NCBI RefSeq assembly: GCF_000384315.1
Contig: NZ_ARVW01000001.1
Span: forward strand, 1,373,746-1,437,745
Length of the DNA stretch: 64,000 nt
Reading direction: 5' to 3'
Source: Amycolatopsis nigrescens CSC17Ta-90
GTDB lineage: Bacteria; Actinomycetota; Actinomycetes; Mycobacteriales; Pseudonocardiaceae
The translations under genes and the position numbers were made by a program. Below, piece after piece: positions 7,794-15,457 of the stretch; positions within the stretch are counted from its first letter, which is position 1; each line of letters starts with the position of its first letter. Under the pieces are notes generated by a model. The model ran no database searches, was not told the origin of the DNA, and saw only the letters and a program-made list of their open reading frames with translations.

Positions 7794-8198
7794 ATGAGCG
7801 ACATCAACGCGCACCCGCACGTCCAGCTGATGGAGAAGGTGTACGCCGCCTTCGGCACCGGTGACGTGGACACGGCCGGCACGTACTGGAAGCCGGACGC
7901 GGTGCACCACTACCCCGGCCGCAACCCGCTTTCCGGTACGCACAAGGGCCTCGAAGCCTCGATCGCGTTCGCGAACAAGATCTTCGAGCTGACCGAGGGC
8001 AAGTTGTTCATGGAGGCGTGGGAGATCGGCGCCAGCGAGAACCACGCCTTCGCCCTGCTGCGCACGCGCTACGAGCGCAAGGGCAAGGTGCTGGAGATGC
8101 CGTTCATCAACGTGGCCAGGATCGAGGACGGCCTGATCGCCGAGTTCTGGACCTACCCCGAAGACGTGCACGCCACTGATGATTTCTGGAACTCCTGA
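7794..8198 (+). CDS. SnoaL-like / NTF2-fold protein
   Basis: A 134-aa single-domain protein with the NTF2/SnoaL pattern. It opens with a helix starting at HVQLMEKVYAAFGTGDVDTA, followed by WKPDAVHHYPGRNPLSGTHKG and a terminal sheet ending in IEDGLIAEFWTYPED. Such proteins act as cyclases, isomerases or hydroxylase partners in polyketide pathways, or bind small ligands. Two adjacent ATGs exist (7791 and 7794); AGGAG spacing favours the second. It lies 35 bp after E1-beta in the same operon. The exact reaction cannot be deduced. Confidence 0.8.
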   Translation: MSDINAHPHVQLMEKVYAAFGTGDVDTAGTYWKPDAVHHYPGRNPLSGTHKGLEASIAFANKIFELTEGKLFMEAWEIGASENHAFALLRTRYERKGKVLEMPFINVARIEDGLIAEFWTYPEDVHATDDFWNS

Positions 8199-8232
8199 TC
8201 CAGCGGACCGATAGACTAGGAGTCAGCACAGC

Positions 8233-9672
8233 ATGAGTACTGTCTGCATAATCGGCGGGAGCGTGCTCGGGTTCGGTACCGCGATCGCGCTGGCCGACCG
8301 GGGACATCAGGTGGAGATCCTGGAGCGGTCCACGGACCAGCTTCCCTCCACTGTGGACGAAGCGGCGGAGGCGAAGCGACCGACCGTCCCGCAAGGCGTG
8401 CACTCGCACGCCTTCGGGTCGCTGGGCTGCAACCTGCTGCGGGACCGGGCACCGGACGTCTACCAGGAGCTTCTGCACTCCGGCTGCACCGAGGTGAACC
8501 TGGCCGACTACACCCCGCCCACGCTGCCGGAGTTCACCCGCAAACCAGAGGACGACGACCTGCGGATGGTGATCTCCCGCCGGTCCACCTTCGAGCTCGC
8601 CCTGCGCAAGCGCGCGCTGACCAGGCCGAACATCAAGCTGTCCACCGGCAAGACGGTGCGCGGCCTGGTGGCGGACGGCCAGCGGGTCACCGGGGTCCGC
8701 CTCGCCGACGGTGAGACGAAGACGGCCGATCTGGTGATCGACACCACCGGGCGCAAGTCCGCGGCCGAGTCCTGGCTCGCCGCGGCCGGGCTGCCGGTGC
8801 CGAACCTGATCAGCGAGAGCTGCAAGATCACCTACTACACCCGGTTCTACAAGCTGACCGCGGCGAACCCGCCGGGACCGCTGAACCGCGGCTTCGGCTC
8901 CGGTGGCCTCTGGGACCACTACACCGCGGTGCTGTTCCTCGGCGACAACAAGACGTTCTCCATCTCGTTCGGCATCCTGCCGGAGGACACCGCGTTGAAG
9001 TCGCTGCGCACCGAAGAGGCGTTCACCGCCGCGGTTCAGGCCACCCCGCTGCTCGCGGGCTGGGTCGCGCCGGGCAACTCCGAGCCGATCTCGCCGGTGT
9101 ACGCGATGGGCAGCCTGGACAACTCGCTGAAGCTGCCTTCGCCGGAACAGCCGCCGGTGGAGGGTTTCTACGGCATCGGCGACTCGGTGTGCACCACCAA
9201 CCCGTCCTACGGGCGTGGTGTCTCGCTCGGGCTCAAGCACGCCTACCTGCTCGCCGACCTGCTCGAGGAGCACCCCGAGGTCGGCCCCAAGCAGGCGTCG
9301 GAGTTCGCCGAGCGGACCGAGAAGCTGCTGCGCCCGTGGTGGGAGGAAGCGGTGATGAACGACCGCGGCCGGGCCGCCCTCTGGGAGGCCACGGTGAACG
9401 GCGAGCAGCCGCAGCGCCCGCCCGCCGGCATCGTGAACTTCGGCATGGCCGTCGCCGCCTCCACCAAGGACCAGGAGATCTGGCGCCGGGTGGCGAACGT
9501 GATGATGATGCTGAAGACGCCCGATACCCTGTACGCGGACGACGAAATCAAGCAGCGCGTCGGCAAGGCACTCGCCGGTGGGCCGCCGCCGCAGCTGCCG
9601 GGGGCGTGCCGGTCCGATCTGGTCGAGGTCGTGGCCAAGGCGTCCGGGGCCGAGGAAGTCAGCGCTCACTGA
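8233..9672 (+). CDS. FAD-dependent oxidoreductase / monooxygenase-like flavoprotein
   Basis: A 479-aa protein with an N-terminal Rossmann motif (IIGGSVLGFGTAIALADRG, residues 6-24), a DTTGRKS segment near residue 170, and the FAD-ribityl GD motif GIGDSVCTTNPSYGRG near residue 315. These place it in the group-A flavin monooxygenase / geranylgeranyl-reductase-like superfamily. A QGVHSHAFG motif at about 56-64 resembles the QGxHxH seen in tailoring flavoproteins. It probably hydroxylates, epoxidises or desaturates the product of the adjacent synthase. AGGAG is 10 bases before the ATG; it follows the SnoaL gene in the operon. Confidence 0.82.
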   Translation: MSTVCIIGGSVLGFGTAIALADRGHQVEILERSTDQLPSTVDEAAEAKRPTVPQGVHSHAFGSLGCNLLRDRAPDVYQELLHSGCTEVNLADYTPPTLPEFTRKPEDDDLRMVISRRSTFELALRKRALTRPNIKLSTGKTVRGLVADGQRVTGVRLADGETKTADLVIDTTGRKSAAESWLAAAGLPVPNLISESCKITYYTRFYKLTAANPPGPLNRGFGSGGLWDHYTAVLFLGDNKTFSISFGILPEDTALKSLRTEEAFTAAVQATPLLAGWVAPGNSEPISPVYAMGSLDNSLKLPSPEQPPVEGFYGIGDSVCTTNPSYGRGVSLGLKHAYLLADLLEEHPEVGPKQASEFAERTEKLLRPWWEEAVMNDRGRAALWEATVNGEQPQRPPAGIVNFGMAVAASTKDQEIWRRVANVMMMLKTPDTLYADDEIKQRVGKALAGGPPPQLPGACRSDLVEVVAKASGAEEVSAH

Positions 9673-9712
9673 GCAGGGACGGCCGGTTTCGCACCGGCCA
9701 GAGGAGGGGTCG

Positions 9713-10348
9713 ATGCGGCTCGCGGTGTTCGGTGCGACCGGTGGCACGGGCAGGGAACTGACCCGGCAGGCGCTGGACCGCAACCACGAGGTGGTGGTAC
9801 TGGCGAGGAACCCGGACGCCGTCGAGCAGCGCCATCCGGGGCTCCGGGTCGAGCAGGGAGACGTGCTCGACCCGGAGACCGTGGACAAGGTGGTAGACGG
9901 TGCCGACGCGGTGCTTTCCGCGCTCGGCATCGGCTACCGCCGGCACGCGACCACCGTTTACTCGGTGGGCATGGCCAACATCCTCGGCTCGATGGACCGT
10001 TCCGGGGTCCGCCGGCTGCTGGTGGTGTCGACCAGTTCGGTGCAGGTACCGCCGAAATCGCATCTCGGCGAGTGGATCGTCGGGCGGCTCATCCTGCACC
10101 AGGTGCTGCGCAAGCCCTACGCGGACATGATGGAGATGGAACGCCGGATCAGGGCGGCCGACTGCGACTGGTCGCTGGTCCGCGCCGCCCGCCTCACCAA
10201 GGGCCCCTTGACCGGCAACTACCGCACCGCCGTCGACACCAAGCTCCGCGGCTGCTGGTCGATTTCGCGCGCCGACGTCGCGCACTACATGCTCGACCAG
10301 CTCACCGCCCCGGAAACCCACCGCGCCACCATCGAACTCGCCTACTGA
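9713..10348 (+). CDS. NAD(P)-binding Rossmann protein (atypical SDR / NAD(P)H-binding family)
   Basis: The 211-aa protein begins MRLAVFGATGGTGRELTRQA, the GxxGxxG NAD(P) motif of the NmrA/YwnB-like atypical short-chain dehydrogenases. It has no YxxxK catalytic pair in the expected place, so it may act as a redox sensor, a reductase of unknown type or a stabilising partner. GAGGAGGGG directly precedes the ATG at 9713; longer in-frame starts lack this. Last gene of the E1 operon; it ends just before a repeat array that separates it from the convergent glycosyltransferase. Confidence 0.8.
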   Translation: MRLAVFGATGGTGRELTRQALDRNHEVVVLARNPDAVEQRHPGLRVEQGDVLDPETVDKVVDGADAVLSALGIGYRRHATTVYSVGMANILGSMDRSGVRRLLVVSTSSVQVPPKSHLGEWIVGRLILHQVLRKPYADMMEMERRIRAADCDWSLVRAARLTKGPLTGNYRTAVDTKLRGCWSISRADVAHYMLDQLTAPETHRATIELAY

Positions 10349-10354
10349 CCCCAC

Positions 10355-10573
10355 CGCAGAACTCACCCGGCCCGAACGCAGAACTCGCCTCGCCCGAACG
10401 TGGGACTCGCAGTGCGCGAACGTGGGACTCGCGGGCGCGCGGCGAGTCGAACGTTCGGGGTCGGCGAGTCCCACGTTGGGGGTCGGCGAGTTGAACGTTC
10501 GGGGTCGGCGAGTCCCACGTTGGGGGTCGGCGAGTCCCACGTTGGGGGTCGGCGAGTTGGCCGTTCGGGGACG
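10355..10573. repeat. Inverted array of a 22-bp repeat between convergent genes
   Basis: Ten or so units of a 22-bp motif with a conserved GCGAGTCCCACGTT or GCGAGTTGAACGTT start. The first three or four (to about 10435) read GAACGTGGGACTCGC, i.e. in the opposite orientation, and six perfect-length units follow (10442-10573) in forward orientation. The array therefore can fold on itself. It fills the gap between the ends of two convergent genes and may act as a bidirectional terminator. Unlike CRISPR there are no unique spacers. Confidence 0.85.
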
Positions 10574-10574
10574 G

Positions 10575-11729
10575 TTAGGTGAGGGTGCGGAGGGCGCGGG
10601 CGGCGGAGGTGGGGCCGCCGGCGGCGGTGAAGGACGAGCGGATGCGGCGGGCGTTGGCGGCGTAGGGCGGGGACGAAGTCACTTCGAGGATGGCGGCGCG
10701 GATGTCGTCCGGGGTGGCGCGGTCGAAGCGAAGGCGGACGCCGGCACCGGCGTCGACCACCTGCTGGGCCAGCACCGGTTGGTCGTCCCGGATCGGCGCG
10801 ACCACCAGCGGCACCCCGTGCCCGAGGGTTTCGCAGACCGTGTTGTGCCCGCCGTGGCAGAGCACCACCGCGGCCCGGCGGATCAGCGCGAGCTGCGGAA
10901 TCCGGCGCACCACCACCGTTCCCGGCGTCTGCAGGTCGCCGAGCACCCCGGCCGGGTCGGCGATCACGCCCTGGAACCGCCCGGACAGCGAACTCAGCGC
11001 TTCGGCGGCCGCGGCCAGGAACCGGCGTCCCGCCTCCTCGTTCGCGGTGCCCAAGGTGACCAGCACCAGCGGCCGTTCCCTTACCTGGTCCCACGGGAAG
11101 TCCACCGATTCCGCCCGGTCCGCGTACGCGGGCCCGACGTAGCGCACCGGCACCGGCAGCGCCGGCCGTCCCGCCAGCGCCTCGGTGGTGAACGCCAGCA
11201 GCAGCTCCGGCGAGAACCGCAGATCGGCGTCGGTGTGCACGCCGTGGCGCGCCCGCAGCCCGGCCTGCAACCCGGCCACCCAGGCGGCGACCTTGGGCAG
11301 CGCGGCCAGCGGATCGGACAGTTCCGAGGACGTGCTCGCCGAAGTCGCCCACGGCAGCCCTTCCCTGCTCGCCACCAGCGCGCCCGCCATCGCCTGCTGA
11401 TCCGCCACCAAGACGTCCGGGGCGAAATCCCGGACCGCGGCCGCCACCGGCTCGGTCATCGCGTCGGCGAGCGGGACGAGGTACTGCTCCCAGAGGAACT
11501 TGAGCGCGGCGAACCCGCGCAGCGAACCCGGCCGGCGGTCCAGCGAGAACTCCGCCGAATCCCCGGCCGGATACACCCGCGCGCCGCCGGTCAGCTTGCC
11601 CAGCGCGGGTTCCGGCCCGGCCCAGGCCACCTCGTCCCCGCCGGCCGCCAGCTCAGCCGCCACCCCGCGCAGCGGGTTGACGTGCCCGGTCAGCGGCGGC
11701 GCGACGAACAGGAACCTACGACCCGGCAT
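10575..11729 (-). CDS. GT1-family (MGT-type) glycosyltransferase
   Basis: A 384-aa GT-B enzyme that transfers an activated sugar to a small-molecule acceptor. The N-terminus (FVAPPLTGHVNPLRGVA) is the acceptor-domain signature of macrolide-type glycosyltransferases. The donor motif HGGHNTVCETLGHGVP lies at about residues 292-307, with DDQPVLAQQV after it. Its ATG lies inside the upstream hydrolase gene (14-bp overlap), so it is part of the megasynthase operon. No sugar biosynthesis genes are present, so a common nucleotide sugar is likely used. Alternative role: self-resistance by glycosylation. Confidence 0.93.
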   Translation of the reverse strand: MPGRRFLFVAPPLTGHVNPLRGVAAELAAGGDEVAWAGPEPALGKLTGGARVYPAGDSAEFSLDRRPGSLRGFAALKFLWEQYLVPLADAMTEPVAAAVRDFAPDVLVADQQAMAGALVASREGLPWATSASTSSELSDPLAALPKVAAWVAGLQAGLRARHGVHTDADLRFSPELLLAFTTEALAGRPALPVPVRYVGPAYADRAESVDFPWDQVRERPLVLVTLGTANEEAGRRFLAAAAEALSSLSGRFQGVIADPAGVLGDLQTPGTVVVRRIPQLALIRRAAVVLCHGGHNTVCETLGHGVPLVVAPIRDDQPVLAQQVVDAGAGVRLRFDRATPDDIRAAILEVTSSPPYAANARRIRSSFTAAGGPTSAARALRTLT

Positions 11730-12501
11730 GCCGCGCGACCCACTCCAGCAGCAGTTCCCGCACCTGGCGGTGCTGCTCCACCAGCACCGAGTGCCCCTGC
11801 CCGTCGAACACGTGCCGCTCGCCCTTCGGCAGCAGCGACGTCAGCGCGTCCAGGTCATCGGCCTGGTAGCCATCCCGGCCGAGCAGCGACAGCACCGGGC
11901 AGTCGATCGAACGCACCTGGTCCAGCGTCATCAACGGCCCGAGCGGCACCTCCTCGGCCATCGTGGTGGAGGTGATCCGCCTGGCCGCCAGCCTGGCCAG
12001 CCGCCGGTGGTGCGCGCTGTAGGCGGCTTCGATCCACTCGTAGCTCTCCTCCTTCTGCAGGAAGGACACGGCGTGGTCCAGGATCTCGGTCATCTTCCTG
12101 GCCCACTCCTCGGTCGGCGGCTCCGACTCGATGCACACGATGCTGCGAACCCGCTCCGGGTACAGCCACGCGTAGCTGTAGGCGAGGGTGCCGCCGAAGC
12201 TGTTGCCGACCAGGTGCACCCGGCGCCCCGGCGCGACCTGCCGGAGCAGATCGTCCAGGTCGGCCACGAAGTCCTTGATCGTGTACCCGCTCGGCGGGTT
12301 CTCCGTCTTCCCGTGCCCGCGCAGGTCGTAGCTGACCACGTCGATCCCGGCCGCGGACACCGGCGGGGCCAGCGTGAGGTAGAAGCTGGCCAGGCTGTCG
12401 GTGCCCATGCCGTGAATGAACACCACGGTCTCGCCCGTCGGCCGCTGCGCCGGCAGCAGGTGGACGTTCGTCTGCAGGTTGTTGACCAGCATGGTGGGCA
12501 C
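11716..12501 (-). CDS. Alpha/beta hydrolase (possible chain-releasing thioesterase/lipase)
   Basis: A 261-aa alpha/beta hydrolase: oxyanion-region HGMGTD, nucleophile elbow GNSFGG (Ser about 97), an acid in LLGRDGYQADD and a catalytic His in GQGHSV near the C-terminus. It is placed between the free ACP and the glycosyltransferase, so hydrolytic release of the polyketide chain is a reasonable guess since the megasynthase has no thioesterase domain. The GTG at 12501 is 9 bases after GGGGAG and 3 bases after the ACP stop; an ATG at 12492 is the alternative. Confidence 0.88.
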   Translation of the reverse strand: MPTMLVNNLQTNVHLLPAQRPTGETVVFIHGMGTDSLASFYLTLAPPVSAAGIDVVSYDLRGHGKTENPPSGYTIKDFVADLDDLLRQVAPGRRVHLVGNSFGGTLAYSYAWLYPERVRSIVCIESEPPTEEWARKMTEILDHAVSFLQKEESYEWIEAAYSAHHRRLARLAARRITSTTMAEEVPLGPLMTLDQVRSIDCPVLSLLGRDGYQADDLDALTSLLPKGERHVFDGQGHSVLVEQHRQVRELLLEWVARHAGS

Positions 12502-12504
12502 GGT

Positions 12505-12822
12505 TCAGCGCTCCCCTGCTGTGGTGTTCTCCGCGGCCTCCACGTAGTCCGCGATGTCGCCGACCCGCAGCCCGATCACCTCGTCGAGCTCCTTCTCGGC
12601 GAGGAACTCGGCCAGGTTCACCCCGGGGCCGAAGTGCTCCATCAGGATTCCGGCGAAGGTCACCAGGTCGATGCTCTCCAGCTGGAGGTCCTCGTGGAAG
12701 GTGGTCTCCCTGGTGATCTCGATGCCGAGCAGCTCGACGTCGCCCACCAGCTCAGTCAGCAGGTCCGCCACCCGCGAAAACGTGGCCGTTTCGATGGTCT
12801 GTTCGACGGTCTGTTCGTTCAT
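12505..12822 (-). CDS. Discrete acyl carrier protein
   Basis: A 105-aa four-helix carrier with the phosphopantetheine site LQLESIDLV, Ser50. It overlaps the C-terminal coding region of the AT-DH protein by 71 bp in another frame; GGAG seven bases upstream of the ATG supports this start. The two proteins are thus translated from overlapping frames and probably coupled. Possible roles are holding the starter acyl unit, perhaps from the E1 enzyme, or the finished chain for the hydrolase. It is distinct from the two ACPs at the right end of the window. Confidence 0.92.
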   Translation of the reverse strand: MNEQTVEQTIETATFSRVADLLTELVGDVELLGIEITRETTFHEDLQLESIDLVTFAGILMEHFGPGVNLAEFLAEKELDEVIGLRVGDIADYVEAAENTTAGER

Positions 12823-15457
12823 TTTCCCGCTCCACGGTCGTCGGTAGGAGTTCTTGCCGCACCATTGCGGCCGCGGTTTCCTCGTTGTGCGCCAAGGTGA
12901 CGGACAGTTCCGGCAGTTCCCGGCCGTGCCGGCCCGCGACCCTGATCCGGCCGGCGTGGTCGCGGATCACCCCGATCTCCGCCGGGAAGACGCCGGTGAC
13001 CCCGCGCCCGGCGAGCCAGGCCCGCACCGCGTCCTTCACCACGATCCGGTCCAGCAGCCAGCCGGACTGCTCGGACAGCGGACGGCGGGCGTACTCCTCG
13101 CGCTCGGCGGAGCTGAGGAAGACCCCGGCGTAGATGTCCCTGGTGGCCGCGCCGGGCCAGCGGTCGCGCAGCTCGTACCAGCCGTCAGCTCGCCGCCTGG
13201 CGAGCAGGTGGCGGTCCGGGAAGGCGTACACCCGGTGCGCGGCGCGGTCGCAGGCGAACCGGATGTCCTGCCAGCCCTCGATCTCGGCCCAGGTCCGGCC
13301 ATGGTGCACCACGGAGGCGGACATCCGCAGCGTCTCCGGTTCTCCCGCGCTGATCGCGGCCAGGCTGCGCACCCGCTCACCCGGCTCGGGATGCGGCCCG
13401 TAGAAGGAGATCTTCTTGATGCTCCGCGGAAACGCCAGCAGGTACTCGGTCTGGGTGGCCATCAGCCAGCAGCCGAGCAGCTGGCCGATGTTGTCCAGCA
13501 ACCCGCCGGGGGCGGGCGGGACCGTGATCTCGCCGCGGATGTGCCGCTCACCGAGTCCGCTGAGGACGGTCAGTCCCCGATATGCCTCGCCGTGGAACAT
13601 CTCGCGCCGCCGGTAGATCTCGCCGGCCGGCAGCGGCGGCTCGGTCTCCGGCTCCACCGGCCGCAGCGACACCGCGGGCGCGGCCGGGTACCGGTCGGCG
13701 AGTTCGACGGTCATCGAGGCGTAGCCGCCGATCTCCACCGCGACCCGGCCGTTCTCCAGCGCCCGCAACCGGACGGGTACCCGTTGCGCCGGGGCGGCGA
13801 CCAGCCAGCGGTCGAACCGCGCGTGGTGCACGGCCACCGTCACCCGGCCTGGCCAGGCGCGCTCCACCTCCGCCACCGCGAACGCGATCAGCGTGGTCGC
13901 GGGTACCACCGGCCGCCGGTCGACCTCGTCCGGCCAGTCCTCGCGCTGCCGGAAGAACCGGTGGTCGGCCAGGTAGGGCAGTTCGGCCATAGACACTGAA
14001 AGCACCGACTCCCTGGTGCCTGCGGGCCGGGACGCGGCGGCCAGCACCGAGGCCGCGGCTTCGCGAGTCTCCGCGAGCAGCGCGGTGAACTCCTCGACCA
14101 CCTCCGCGGACACCCCTGGCGGGACCTCCGGCAGCGGGTGCCGGTCCAGCAGTCCCCGCACCGGAGACGAAACGGGCAGCGGCTCGGCCTCGGTCCCCAC
14201 CACCGGCTCGTGCGCCTTACCGCTCTCCGTGTTTTCCCCGGCGGTTTCCAGCCGGTCGAACCGCGGGGACGCGCCCTCCACCCACATCGCCGCGGCCACC
14301 CGGCGAAGCTGCGCCATCCCGTCGCGCAGCGGCGAATCCGCGCTGATCACCAGATGCGGCCTGCCGGCCAGGGTGTCCGAGATGAACGAGCCGAGCTGGC
14401 CGGGGCCAGCCTGCACGAACAGCCGGAAACCGTTCGCGTACATGGCTTCCACCAGCTCGCGGAACCGCACCGGCGCGACCAGGTGCTCCAGGTACAGCGC
14501 GCGGATCTCGTCCGGGCCGGCCGGGTACTCGCCGACCGTGGTGGCCGACCACACCGGCGCCGCCGGCGGCCACAGCGGCAGCTCGCCCACCATCTTGGCG
14601 AACGGCCCGAGCCGCGGCCACATCAGCGGGGTGTGGAATCCGGACCGGAAGGGCAGGATCTTGGCCACCACCCCGTCCTCGCGGCAGGCCCGCACCAGCC
14701 GTTCCGCCGCTTCCGGCTGCCCGCAGACGATGGACTGCCGTGGCGCGTTGTCGTGGGACAGCACCAGCCGCGGCTCGTTCTCGATCCGCTTCAACGCTTC
14801 GGCGGCCGAACAGCCGAGGACCACGAACTCCGCTTCCGGCGGGGTGAAACCGTCCGGCCAGCAGCGGCCCCGCAGCCGGTGCACCTCCTCCGTGGCGTAC
14901 ATCCCGGCCGCGATCATCGCGGTCCACTCCCCCACGCTGTGCCCGGCAAGCCCGTCCGGTCGCAGCCCGAGCTCGCGCAGCGCCGCGTCGAGCAGGCGGC
15001 CGACCGCGGTCACCCCATCCGCGTGGCCGAGCAGAGTGTCCACATCGGACACTCCGGTGGCCGGGTCCGGCAGCCCGAAGTGCGCGGCGACGTCCGCACA
15101 GCGCGGCGCGAAGTCCGCCTCCAGGCCGGGAAAGACGAAGGCCGTCTTGGCGTCCGGCTCGGCCCGCAGCAGCGGCCGCGCGCTGAACCAGATATCGTTG
15201 CGGCCGAGCCAGGGCTTGCCGTCCTTGAGCGCCCTGGCCACGATCTTGCGGGCCACCGCCAGCCGCTGCGGGGTCGGCCCGACCACGGCCAGCCGGCACT
15301 CGCCCGTCTCGTCGGGCACGCCGGCAAGCAGCTCGGTGTCCGGCCGGTCGAGCCTGGCCAGCAGTTCCTCCGTGCCGTCCGCGCCGAAGCGCAGCACCCG
15401 TTCCGGCTCGGACATCCCGACGATGGCGACCGGCTCCCGGCCCTGCCCGTTCACCAC
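12752..15457 (-). CDS. Acyltransferase-dehydratase subunit with permuted PPTase-like tail (PfaB/PfaC-like)
   Basis: A 901-aa companion of the upstream megasynthase. An acyltransferase domain (about 95-400) has GHSVGE with Ser174. A polyketide dehydratase follows (about 480-760), with His499 in LADHRFF and Asp655 in LLDNIGQLL. The C-terminus (about 780-880) has a KDAVR helix motif before an EIGVIRDHAGR strand and VTLAHN, which are PPTase-like elements in permuted order and lacking the usual GVDIE signature. The low-complexity end (ERENERTDRRTDHRNG) overlaps the ACP gene. The GTG start overlaps the stop of the preceding gene. It likely supplies acyl transfer and dehydration to an iterative PUFA-like synthase. 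Confidence 0.85.
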   Translation of the reverse strand: MVNGQGREPVAIVGMSEPERVLRFGADGTEELLARLDRPDTELLAGVPDETGECRLAVVGPTPQRLAVARKIVARALKDGKPWLGRNDIWFSARPLLRAEPDAKTAFVFPGLEADFAPRCADVAAHFGLPDPATGVSDVDTLLGHADGVTAVGRLLDAALRELGLRPDGLAGHSVGEWTAMIAAGMYATEEVHRLRGRCWPDGFTPPEAEFVVLGCSAAEALKRIENEPRLVLSHDNAPRQSIVCGQPEAAERLVRACREDGVVAKILPFRSGFHTPLMWPRLGPFAKMVGELPLWPPAAPVWSATTVGEYPAGPDEIRALYLEHLVAPVRFRELVEAMYANGFRLFVQAGPGQLGSFISDTLAGRPHLVISADSPLRDGMAQLRRVAAAMWVEGASPRFDRLETAGENTESGKAHEPVVGTEAEPLPVSSPVRGLLDRHPLPEVPPGVSAEVVEEFTALLAETREAAASVLAAASRPAGTRESVLSVSMAELPYLADHRFFRQREDWPDEVDRRPVVPATTLIAFAVAEVERAWPGRVTVAVHHARFDRWLVAAPAQRVPVRLRALENGRVAVEIGGYASMTVELADRYPAAPAVSLRPVEPETEPPLPAGEIYRRREMFHGEAYRGLTVLSGLGERHIRGEITVPPAPGGLLDNIGQLLGCWLMATQTEYLLAFPRSIKKISFYGPHPEPGERVRSLAAISAGEPETLRMSASVVHHGRTWAEIEGWQDIRFACDRAAHRVYAFPDRHLLARRRADGWYELRDRWPGAATRDIYAGVFLSSAEREEYARRPLSEQSGWLLDRIVVKDAVRAWLAGRGVTGVFPAEIGVIRDHAGRIRVAGRHGRELPELSVTLAHNEETAAAMVRQELLPTTVERENERTDRRTDHRNGHVFAGGGPAD

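Noticed and set aside
10355..10573. CRISPR array
   Set aside because: Units are contiguous 22-bp repeats without unique spacers, they change orientation within the array, and no cas genes are present.
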